The notes below the pieces were generated by a model that saw only the letters and a list, made by a program, of their open reading frames with translations, did no database searches and was not told the DNA's origin. From positions 62,001-126,000 of the forward strand of contig JACKKE010000005.1 in NCBI GenBank assembly GCA_020637595.1: a DNA stretch of 64,000 nt, read 5' to 3'. The DNA comes from Rhodobacter sp. (GTDB lineage Bacteria > Pseudomonadota > Alphaproteobacteria > Rhodobacterales > Rhodobacteraceae). Below are positions 33,448 to 41,374 of the stretch, in pieces (position 1 is the stretch's first letter; the number at the start of each line of letters is the position of its first letter). The position numbers and the translations under genes are program-made.

Positions 33448-34401
33448 TCAGTCGGTGTCGGTGATCGCCGCCGAGGCCAGCGGCACACGCGCCACCTCGG
33501 TCTCGCCATAGAGCAGGCGCGCCTCGGCCAGCCCTTCGGGCACCAGCCACAGCACGGTGCGCTCGGTGTCGTCGCCGATGTTGACGCCATTATACTGCGA
33601 ATCCAGCAGCCGGTTCATGAACCGCTCGCCCACCAGGCCCATCGTCGCGCCGTGGCCGTCGACCAGGCGGTAGTTGTGGGTGTTCCAGGTGAAGCGGTCG
33701 CTGCCGTCGGTCTGGTTGGTGGCGACGCCGGTGACCTCGATGCGGACTTCGGCCAGAACCTGCCCGGCGGGGGCGGTGATCGTCGAGTCGACGCGCGATT
33801 CGTTACGCCCGTCGGTCAGTTCGGCGGTGCGGAAGCGGCGGGTGCCGGTGATCTGGAAGCTGGCGAAGGCGGCGGCGTCCTGCGGTGTCGAGGGCGCGGG
33901 GATTGTCACCGGCCCCTCGTAATGCGCATCGTCGCCGCCGATCCGCAGCGTGGCCTGGCTGACGCCCTTGGGCACCACGAAAAGGCCGTTCCAGTAGAGG
34001 TCGGAATCGGAGGTCGGGAAGTCGCGCGGCCGGCGGCCGGACATCGACCGCCCCTGCAGCGCCAGCTGGCCCCAGTTGGGATAGCCGCCGATCACCGGCA
34101 TCTCGGTGCCATCGGGCAGGATCAGGGCGATGTCGCGGGCACTGACCGAGAGGCGCTCGACGGTGTCGCTCCAGGGACCATCGAACACCGCGCGCACGTC
34201 GAGCAGGATGTTGCCGGGCATGTGCACCACCTCGACCACGCCGGCCGGGCGATAGGGGCGCTCTTGCCAGCTGTCAACGGCGTCATAGCTGCGCGCCTCG
34301 ATGGTCAGCGGCGTCAGTTCGATCTGGGCAAGGGCAGGGGAGGCAAGTGCGGCGGTCAGCGCGGCAAGGGCCAGGGAACGGGGGGAAATGCGAAAGGGCA
34401 T
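33448..34401 (-). CDS. Secreted protein of unknown function
   Basis: A 317-aa protein with a signal peptide (ALAALTAALASPALA, cleavage before QIELTPL). The mature part looks beta-rich, with repeated alternation of hydrophobic and polar residues and several Gly/Asp turns, but I recognise no domain. The ATG is used (GAGGTTCCTTG upstream); a TTG one codon earlier is also in frame. It lies between rnpB and the LuxR gene, on the rnpB strand. Confidence 0.65.
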   Translation of the reverse strand: MPFRISPRSLALAALTAALASPALAQIELTPLTIEARSYDAVDSWQERPYRPAGVVEVVHMPGNILLDVRAVFDGPWSDTVERLSVSARDIALILPDGTEMPVIGGYPNWGQLALQGRSMSGRRPRDFPTSDSDLYWNGLFVVPKGVSQATLRIGGDDAHYEGPVTIPAPSTPQDAAAFASFQITGTRRFRTAELTDGRNESRVDSTITAPAGQVLAEVRIEVTGVATNQTDGSDRFTWNTHNYRLVDGHGATMGLVGERFMNRLLDSQYNGVNIGDDTERTVLWLVPEGLAEARLLYGETEVARVPLASAAITDTD

Positions 34402-34718
34402 CAAGGAACCTCGGGTAGAGACAGGAAAAAACCCCGGCTGCTGTCGCAGGCGGGGGGGGTCAGGGTCGGCCAGACGGCGATTCGGGTCAAGCGGTGGAGA
34501 CAGGTCAGGGGATTGGTCTGCGTCCGTGCGGCGAGGGATGCGCCGCGCAGACGCAGGGCGCCGATTGCAATGCAGGGCGTTCTAGGGGGGGCTCCGTCCG
34601 TCGGCCACCGCGAAGGAAAGGGAAAGGGCATCTCCCGCGTGCATGACCCAACGGGATCACGGCATTCCCGGTGTGGTTGCATCGGCGCTTGACCTGATTA
34701 CCCTGCCGCGTCAAGCTT
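34402..34718. other. Intergenic region upstream of the LuxR regulator
   Basis: This stretch has a run of A, then GC-rich and G-rich tracts (GGGGGGGG near 34452) but no supported frame, RNA or repeat. It contains the promoter of the divergent secreted-protein gene. The stem-loop that follows is listed separately. Confidence 0.5.
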
Positions 34719-34752
34719 CAGGCGATGTGGCAGGTTTAAGACCTGTCGCCTG
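34719..34752. promoter_or_regulatory. Nested stem-loop before the LuxR-type regulator
   Basis: CAGGCGA and TCGCCTG form an outer 7-bp stem, and CAGGT with ACCTG an inner 5-bp stem around TTAAG, with a five-base bulge (TGTGG) on one side. GTGTTTT follows. It could be a terminator, an attenuator or a paired operator. It ends 80 bases before the chosen start. Confidence 0.4.
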
Positions 34753-34832
34753 GTGTTTTCGTGGATGAATGCAATGGCCACAGGATTTCCGCGGTATCAG
34801 GATCTTCGAATTCCGGGATCAGCGGAACAGCC

Positions 34833-35987
34833 ATGAGGCAGAATTCAGGACATACCGCGCCTGATGCGATTCAGCGGATCTATGAAACGGTCCTGGATTC
34901 GGGGCATTGGCCAACCGCGCTGGATGCGGTCGCAAGCCTGTTCGGCGAGGCGAAGGCGACGATTATTGTTTCGGATCTCACGAACAACGAGAATGCTTTC
35001 GTCAAGGTTTCGAACAATTTCGACCTCGACAAGCTCCACGATTATTCAACGCGTTTCAGTGATATAGAGGCAATGGCGTGGAGTGTCGTGTCCAGGAATG
35101 GCGTCGGGAAGGTCACGACCGAGCACGATTTCTTTGACGGCGATTACGATAATCACCCGTCAACCGTCTTTCTGGAAGAACAGCTGGGCGTTGTCCATAG
35201 GAATGCCGTGCTGTATCGGTGCCTCCCGGATTGGGCGGAATCCCTTTCACTTGTCACCCCTCGACAACAAGGCCTGTTGAACCCCGCGGATTGCGAGCGC
35301 CTTTGCGAAATTTCCACGCATCTGGCCCTGGCCTCGCGGATCGCCCGGCCTTTTAACCGGCTCAAGGAACGGTATGGCGCGGTGCTGGCGCTGCTGGATC
35401 GGCTGGCGGTTGGCGTGATGTTGCTGGACCGGCGCGGCCGGGTGGTGCAGTCGAATGTCGCAATGCAGGAGGTTCTGGACCTCAGCGCCGAGATGTCGGT
35501 GTCCCGTTCCGGGTCCTTGATCTTTCGCAATGCCCCTCTTGATCAGGCGTTCCGGGCGCTCATGGCCTCGGCGGAACGAACGCTCGGCGGCGATGGCGCG
35601 CCGCCCGGTCTGGGGTCGATGTCGCTTCGGGACAGCGATCAGGTCGCGGTGACGTTGGAGCTGGTGCCCCTGATCGACAATTCCGGTGACCTGGACGGCC
35701 GGTTCGCAGGCTTCGCCCTGCTGGCGATGGCGCCCACGCTTGCCCCGTCGCTTCCGGCGGGCCAGCTGGGCGGGTTGTTTTCGCTCAGCGCCGCGGAATC
35801 GCAGGTTTGCGATCTGCTGGTGGCGGGGCGGCCGACCCGCGAAATCGCCGAGCGCCGCTCGACGTCGCTCGAGACGACGCGGAACCAGGTCAAGTCGGTC
35901 CTGCAAAAGACCGGATCGCCGGATCGCTCGAATCTGGTACGACTGGCGTTCGACTATGCCATTCCCCTGCGGTCGGACCCGGACTGA
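34833..35987 (+). CDS. Orphan LuxR-type transcriptional regulator
   Basis: A 384-aa protein with a C-terminal LuxR helix-turn-helix (about residues 320-378): LSAAESQVCDLLVAGRPTRE then IAERRSTSLETTRNQVKSVLQ. The long N-terminal part has a PAS-like segment near residues 185-300 (LDRLAVGVMLLDRRGRVVQS) and no response-regulator or autoinducer domain. The start MRQNSG is the first ATG with sensible sequence; the ribosome site is weak. The first 350 bases are clearly less GC-rich than the neighbours, which hints at transfer. Its target is unknown. Confidence 0.78.
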   Translation: MRQNSGHTAPDAIQRIYETVLDSGHWPTALDAVASLFGEAKATIIVSDLTNNENAFVKVSNNFDLDKLHDYSTRFSDIEAMAWSVVSRNGVGKVTTEHDFFDGDYDNHPSTVFLEEQLGVVHRNAVLYRCLPDWAESLSLVTPRQQGLLNPADCERLCEISTHLALASRIARPFNRLKERYGAVLALLDRLAVGVMLLDRRGRVVQSNVAMQEVLDLSAEMSVSRSGSLIFRNAPLDQAFRALMASAERTLGGDGAPPGLGSMSLRDSDQVAVTLELVPLIDNSGDLDGRFAGFALLAMAPTLAPSLPAGQLGGLFSLSAAESQVCDLLVAGRPTREIAERRSTSLETTRNQVKSVLQKTGSPDRSNLVRLAFDYAIPLRSDPD

Positions 35988-36014
35988 GGCCGGATCCGGC
36001 GGGGCCGGGGCGCC

Positions 36015-37733
36015 TTACGCTCGCACCCCCGAGAACCGCGCCTGCCAGTCCTCGCGCTGCTCGTCGGCGATCTTGGCAAAGAGCACCTCGGGCGTGGTGA
36101 AGGCGTGGCCCGCCGGCAATGTGGCCAGCGCGGCGGCGACGTCGCCCGGCCAGGACCAGTCGTCCGACCCCAGTGCGGTCATCATCGTCTGCGCCGCGTC
36201 CGGGATGAAAGGCTGCGAGGCCACGGCATAGAGGCGGATCAAGTTCAGCGCCAGGCGGACCTGCGCCGCAGCGGCCTCGGGGTCGATCTTGAAGGTCGAC
36301 CAGGGCGCGGCCTCTTGCAGGTATTCGTTGCCGAGAACCCAGAGCGCACGCAACTCGGCCGAGGATTTGCGGACCTCCATCGCCTCCATCAACTGCTCGT
36401 AGCTGCGCAGCTTTTCGGTCAGATCCGCGATCAGTTTTTCCTCGCGCGGGCCAAAGGTGCCGCCCTCGGGCACCACCTCACCGAATTTCGAGCGGCAGAA
36501 CTTGGTGACGCGGCTGACCAGGTTGCCCAGAACGTCCGCCAGATCCTTGTTCACCGAGGCCTGGAAGTTCTCCCAGGTGAATTCGCTATCCGACGATTCC
36601 GGGGCGTGCGACAGCAGCCACCAGCGCCAGTAATCCGACGGCAGGATGCTGAGCGCCTGATCCATGAACACCCCGCGTCCCTGCGAGGTCGAGAACTGGC
36701 CGCCGTCATAGTTCAGGTAATTGAACGACTTGATGTAGTCGACCAGCTTCCACGGTTCGGCAGACCCCATCAGCGTGGCCGGGAAAGACAGCGTGTGGAA
36801 GGGCACGTTGTCCTTGCCCATGAATTCCACATAGCGCACGTCGTCCGCGCCCTTGTCGGTGCGCCACCAGCGTTCCCAGGCCTCGTCGCCCAGACCCTGC
36901 GCATGCGCCCATTCGGCGGTGGCGGCGATGTATTCGATGGGGGCATCGAACCAGACGTAGAAGACCTTGCCCTCCATCCCCGGCCAGTCGTTTTCACCGT
37001 CCTTGACGGCGATACCCCAGTCCAGATCGCGGGTGATGCCGCGGTCCTGCAGCCCGTCGCCGTCATCGAGCCATTTCAGCGCGATCGAGGTGGTCAGGAT
37101 CGGCCAGTCGGCCTTGGACTTGATCCAGTCGCGCAGCTGGTCGCGCATCGCCTTCTGGCGCAGGAACAGGTGCTTGGTTTCCCGCACCTCCAGGTCCGTG
37201 CTGCCGCTGATTGCCGAGCGCGGGTTGATCAGGTCGGTCGGGTCCAGCTGCTTGGTGCATTCCTCGCACTGGTCGCCGCGCGCGCGCTCATAACCGCAGT
37301 TCGGGCAGGTGCCCTCGATATAGCGATCCGGCAGGAAGCGGCCGTCGGCGTTGGAATAGACCTGCTTTTCGCTGACCTCCGAGATCAGCCCGGCGGCCTT
37401 GAGCCGGCCTGCCAGATGCTGCGTCAGCGTATGGTTTTCCGGGCTGGACGAGCGGCCGAAATGGTCGAAGGACAGCCGGAACCCGCGCGCCAGCTCCGCC
37501 TGCACCTCGTGCATCTCGGTGCAATACTCGGCCACCGGCTTGCCGGCCTTGGCGGCGGCCAGTTCGGCGGGGGTGCCGTGCTCGTCGGTAGCGCAGATGA
37601 ACATCACCTCGTGGCCGCGCGCACGCATGTAGCGGGCATAGAGATCGGATGGCAGCTGGCTGCCCACCAGGTTACCCAAGTGCTTGATCCCGTTGATATA
37701 GGGTAACGCAGAGGTGATGAGAACGCGCGCCAT
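36015..37733 (-). CDS. metG: Methionyl-tRNA synthetase
   Basis: Charges tRNA-Met. The 572-aa enzyme has the class I HIGH motif as HLGN (18-21), four zinc-binding cysteines (Cys143, Cys146, Cys156, Cys159), and the second signature as FSTSQ (347-351) in place of KMSKS, a form I know from alphaproteobacterial and some eukaryotic-type MetG enzymes. The anticodon-binding helical domain follows; a C-terminal EMAP-like dimerisation domain is missing. It is convergent with the LuxR gene. Confidence 0.97.
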   Translation of the reverse strand: MARVLITSALPYINGIKHLGNLVGSQLPSDLYARYMRARGHEVMFICATDEHGTPAELAAAKAGKPVAEYCTEMHEVQAELARGFRLSFDHFGRSSSPENHTLTQHLAGRLKAAGLISEVSEKQVYSNADGRFLPDRYIEGTCPNCGYERARGDQCEECTKQLDPTDLINPRSAISGSTDLEVRETKHLFLRQKAMRDQLRDWIKSKADWPILTTSIALKWLDDGDGLQDRGITRDLDWGIAVKDGENDWPGMEGKVFYVWFDAPIEYIAATAEWAHAQGLGDEAWERWWRTDKGADDVRYVEFMGKDNVPFHTLSFPATLMGSAEPWKLVDYIKSFNYLNYDGGQFSTSQGRGVFMDQALSILPSDYWRWWLLSHAPESSDSEFTWENFQASVNKDLADVLGNLVSRVTKFCRSKFGEVVPEGGTFGPREEKLIADLTEKLRSYEQLMEAMEVRKSSAELRALWVLGNEYLQEAAPWSTFKIDPEAAAAQVRLALNLIRLYAVASQPFIPDAAQTMMTALGSDDWSWPGDVAAALATLPAGHAFTTPEVLFAKIADEQREDWQARFSGVRA

Positions 37734-37914
37734 GACCGGGGAGTCCCTCTGTTCCAGGATGTCGGTTTTCGTCGTCCTTACAGCATGGTGGGCCGCGCTT
37801 CCATCCCCAGAGCACTGTTTGGTGAGAGCGACGGCAAGGCGATTGACGCGCGGGGTCTCGACCGGGCAAGCTTTGTTGCGTTCGCGCTGAACGGCGCGCC
37901 AGCAAAAGGACTTG

Positions 37915-39711
37915 ATGATGATGCATTTCGACCGAACCCGTTTTCTGATGACGACCGCCGCTGCGGCGGTGCTCGTGCCGTTGGGCGCGGGGGGGGCCGT
38001 CGCCCAGTCCGCCGGTTTTGCGATCGAGGTCGGGCCCGCCGCCGATCCGTTCCTGCCGGTGCGGGTCGGTGCGCATGTCTTTGGCCCGGTGTCCGAACCC
38101 GCCTCGTCCTTTGTCCGCGGCTGTCAGGGCAGTGTCATGGCCGAGGGCGCGGGCGCGGCCTTCGAGGTCACCGACCGCATGGATACGCTGGCCTTCACCG
38201 GCGCGGGTGAGGGGCTGACCAGCATGGTGCTGGGCACGCCCGACGGGCTCTATCGTTGCGCGCTGGCCGATGATCAGGGCATGGTGGTGACGCAGCTCGC
38301 CGGGGTCGAACCGGGCCGCTATACGGTCTGGCTGGGCACGGCCGAGGGCGGGACCATCGACGCGCGGCTGTTTGCCTCGGATCACCCGGTGTCGCCGATC
38401 GAGATCTTCGGCCTCGATGTCGCCCGTCTGGGTGAGCCGCGTGCGGGCCGCTTTGTGTTCCGCGCCGCCGCCGAGACCGGGCGGCAGGAACTGGCGATGG
38501 GCGCCACCCTCTATCCCGAATCCGAGATGCGCCCGCTCAGCCCGGAGTATTGCCCGGGCTATGGCCGCTTCGATGCCGCCGATGCGGTGCTGACGCTGGA
38601 TCAGGCGGTGAGCCGGTTCAGCGTCTTTGCGATGTCCGACCGCGACCTGACGATGGCGGTGGTCACGCCCTCGGGTCAGGTGCTGTGCAACGACGACACC
38701 TATGAGCTGATGCCGGCGGTGACCGTCGACGGCGCCGAAGCCGGCGATTACCAGGTGTTCGTCGGCGGCTATTCGCAGGGTGGAACGGCGTCCTATGACC
38801 TCTTCACCTCCGAGGGCGGTCCGGCCTTCAGCAACGTCATCGTCGACCTGAACGCCGAACCCCGCGCGGGCCGGGTGCTGTTCGACATCGACGCCGCCGG
38901 TCAGGGGCAGCTGCTGGCCGCGGCGCCGCTGACCGCCAGCGAGTCGATGGAATCGCTGCCGATGGGCCTCTATTGCCCCGGGTTCACCGATATCTCGGCG
39001 CCCGATGTGGTGATGACGCTGGATCAGGCGCAGCCGATGATCAGCCTTTATGCGATGTCGCAGGCCGATCTGGTGCTGGCGGTGCGTGCGCCCGATGGCA
39101 GCTGGTCGTGCAACGACGACAGCTTCAACCTCAATCCGGGTGTGACGCTGCAATCGGCCGCCGCGGGCGACTATCTGATCTATGTTGGCGGCTATAACCC
39201 GGGATCGACCGGCAGCTACAATCTCTATGCCTCGATGGGCTCGCCCAACTGGGAGGGCGCACAGCCTGGCGACCAGATGGCGCCGGCCTCGCTGAACCCC
39301 GCCGCCGAACCGGCGGTCGGCCAGCTGGACTTTGGCCCGCACACCCGCATCGACCCGCGACTGATCTTTGACGTCGCGCCCAGCCAGACCGAGGCCTTTG
39401 GCCTTGGCGATGGCTGCGCCGGCTTCATCACGCCCGGACAACCCGACGTGGTGATCAGCGCCGAGCCAGGTCTGCCGCAGCTGATGATCTACATGGTGTC
39501 CGATGCGGACGGCACACTGGTCGTCTCGGGGCCGGACGGGCGGCTTTACTGCAACGACGATTTCGAGCAGCTGAACCCCGGCGTGATGATCCCCAACCCG
39601 ATGCCGGGCGACTATGCGGTCTTTGCCGGCACCTACAGTGGCACCGGCGGCATGGCGACGCTGGGCGTGACCATCGCTTCGCCGCAGTGGGTCATGGACC
39701 GCGAGCACTGA
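37915..39711 (+). CDS. Secreted tandem-repeat protein
   Basis: A 598-aa protein with a signal peptide (TAAAAAVLVPLGAGGAVAQ). The mature part is four modules of about 110-140 residues. The last three share a CPG/CAG segment, a DVVMTLDQA-like strand, a segment of the type LVLAVRAPDG, then CNDD, LNPGV and GDYLIYVGGY. The pattern resembles PPC-like (bacterial pre-peptidase C-terminal) beta-sandwich repeats, each held by a disulfide. AAAAGGA precedes a run of three ATG codons. A hairpin separates it from the protease gene that follows. Confidence 0.7.
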   Translation: MMMHFDRTRFLMTTAAAAVLVPLGAGGAVAQSAGFAIEVGPAADPFLPVRVGAHVFGPVSEPASSFVRGCQGSVMAEGAGAAFEVTDRMDTLAFTGAGEGLTSMVLGTPDGLYRCALADDQGMVVTQLAGVEPGRYTVWLGTAEGGTIDARLFASDHPVSPIEIFGLDVARLGEPRAGRFVFRAAAETGRQELAMGATLYPESEMRPLSPEYCPGYGRFDAADAVLTLDQAVSRFSVFAMSDRDLTMAVVTPSGQVLCNDDTYELMPAVTVDGAEAGDYQVFVGGYSQGGTASYDLFTSEGGPAFSNVIVDLNAEPRAGRVLFDIDAAGQGQLLAAAPLTASESMESLPMGLYCPGFTDISAPDVVMTLDQAQPMISLYAMSQADLVLAVRAPDGSWSCNDDSFNLNPGVTLQSAAAGDYLIYVGGYNPGSTGSYNLYASMGSPNWEGAQPGDQMAPASLNPAAEPAVGQLDFGPHTRIDPRLIFDVAPSQTEAFGLGDGCAGFITPGQPDVVISAEPGLPQLMIYMVSDADGTLVVSGPDGRLYCNDDFEQLNPGVMIPNPMPGDYAVFAGTYSGTGGMATLGVTIASPQWVMDREH

Positions 39712-39728
39712 GAAGAGCACGAGACCGC

Positions 39729-39752
39729 CGCCCCGGGGAGACCCCCGGGGCG
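39729..39752 (+). terminator. GC-rich intercistronic hairpin
   Basis: CGCCCCGGGG and CCCCGGGGCG pair over 10 bp around AGAC. No T run follows, so it may be an RNA-stabilising hairpin or attenuator between the repeat protein and the protease genes rather than a strong terminator. Confidence 0.4.
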
Positions 39753-39782
39753 CGGACCTTTGCCGTTTTGGAGGGTTTGCCG

Positions 39783-41096
39783 ATGCGCCCCGTTTCGTTC
39801 CGCCGCCCCGTTGCCGTCGCCGCCCTGTTGCTGCTGGGGGTGATGGCCCTGCCGCACAGCGCCGCCGCGCAGGACAACAGCTGCCGCTGGGCCAACGACA
39901 ACGAATGCGACGAGCCGCGATACGGCGGCACCGGCGCCTGCCCGAACGGCACCGATGCCAACGACTGCCGCGCCGAGGCGGCCGCCTGGCAACGGCTGAT
40001 GGCCGCGGTGCCGCAGAACATCCGCACGCAGCTGGGGTCGGACACCTGCCGCTGGGCCAATGACCTGGAGTGCGACGACCCGAATTTCGGCGGCACCGGC
40101 GCCTGCCAGCCGGGCACCGATGCCTCGGATTGCCGGGCGATGGCGATCGGCGGCGACAACAGCTGCCGCTATGCCAATGACAACGAATGCGACGAACCGG
40201 GGATCGGCACGGGCGTGTGCATCTCTGGCACCGATCTGAACGACTGCCGCGCGGTGGCGTTCCTGCGCAACCGCTCGAACACCTGCGAGACCGCCTTTAA
40301 CGGTATCTGCGACGAACCCGGGCAGGGCCGCGGCAGCTGCCGGGCCAACACCGACACCGCCGATTGCGTGTCGCGTGACCGGCCGACCACGGCGCGCGAT
40401 CACTTCTTTGGCCATGACGACCGCACGCTGGTCGATGTCACGCAGATGCCCTGGCGGGCGGTCGGATTGCTGACGATGGAGGACGGATCCTGCACCGCGA
40501 CGCTGATCGGTCCGCGGCTGATCGCCACCGCCGCGCATTGCATGCAGGGCGAGGGCGGCGCCCCGGCCAAGGCCGTGAGCTTCCGCGCCGGGGCCTGGGG
40601 CGACAGCGAGCAGGGCCGGGCGGCGGTCGTCAGCGCCGTGGTCGCGCCGAACTACTCCGCGCGCAGCGCGCCTCCGGGGGGCGGCAACGGTGACGACTGG
40701 GCGATCCTGACGCTGGACCGCGACCTGGGGCTGGAGCTGGGCTATGTCCGGCCCTATGTGCTGGACAAGGACGACATCACCGCGATCCGGGCGGGGAATT
40801 TCCTGGTCAGCCAGGCGGGGTATAGCTGGGATACCGGGTCGTTTCTGTCGGGGCATATGAACTGCACGGTGCTGAACGCCTATCCGGACGGCTCGTTCAT
40901 CCACACCTGCGACACCACGCGGGGCGACAGCGGGTCACCGATCATGGTCTTCCGCAACGGCGAGTGGCGGCTGATCGCGGTGGACAGCCAGTTCTTCGAT
41001 CCGCAGCCGCCCTTCCCGCAGATGTCGTCCTCGCATCTGGCGGTGGACACGCGGGCCTTTGCCGACGCGCTGCGCCGGGCGGGGGCGCTGGACTGA
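39783..41096 (+). CDS. Secreted trypsin-like serine protease with four Cys-rich repeats
   Basis: A 437-aa protein. After a signal peptide (LLLLGVMALPHSAAA) come four repeats with the cysteine pattern C-x7-C-x9/10-C-x8-C (Cys34/42/53/62, 89/97/108/117, 128/136/146/155, 168/176/186/195). Each holds an acidic DE/DD after the second Cys and GTD or NTD before the fourth. The trypsin domain follows with His252 (TAAHC), Asp305 (DDWAIL) and Ser383 (GDSGSP). GGAGG precedes the ATG. The acidic repeats could bind calcium or a substrate, and the upstream repeat protein may be a partner. Confidence 0.82.
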   Translation: MRPVSFRRPVAVAALLLLGVMALPHSAAAQDNSCRWANDNECDEPRYGGTGACPNGTDANDCRAEAAAWQRLMAAVPQNIRTQLGSDTCRWANDLECDDPNFGGTGACQPGTDASDCRAMAIGGDNSCRYANDNECDEPGIGTGVCISGTDLNDCRAVAFLRNRSNTCETAFNGICDEPGQGRGSCRANTDTADCVSRDRPTTARDHFFGHDDRTLVDVTQMPWRAVGLLTMEDGSCTATLIGPRLIATAAHCMQGEGGAPAKAVSFRAGAWGDSEQGRAAVVSAVVAPNYSARSAPPGGGNGDDWAILTLDRDLGLELGYVRPYVLDKDDITAIRAGNFLVSQAGYSWDTGSFLSGHMNCTVLNAYPDGSFIHTCDTTRGDSGSPIMVFRNGEWRLIAVDSQFFDPQPPFPQMSSSHLAVDTRAFADALRRAGALD

Positions 41097-41222
41097 GATC
41101 GCAGCGGAGGGCTGCCGCACTCTGGCGCGGATTGAAAATCCGCGCCGCCGTTTGGCGGTGGCTCGCGTTCCGCGAGCCTGGGGCGCCCCAGGCAAGGGGG
41201 TGCGCAGGGTGGTGGGTGTCCG

Positions 41223-41285
41223 AGGGGGGCGCTGCCCCCCGCCTTCGGCCCCCCCGGGATATTTGAGACACAAAGATGAAGGGGA
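41223..41285 (+). repeat. GC-rich intergenic repeat, copy 2
   Basis: GGGGGGC pairs with GCCCCCC around a short gap and is followed by CCCCCCCGGG, ATATTTG, CACAAAGATGAA and GGGG. This is the same tail as the copy at 5147-5243, in the opposite orientation. It lies between the protease and pheT genes. I see no gene in the surrounding 275 bases. Confidence 0.6.
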
Positions 41286-41374
41286 AGGGCGCGCGCGTTT
41301 GCGCCCTGCTTTCCTTGGCCGCGCCGATGGGCTAACAGGGCGCCGACACTGATGGCGAATGCGAAGGTCCGGCG

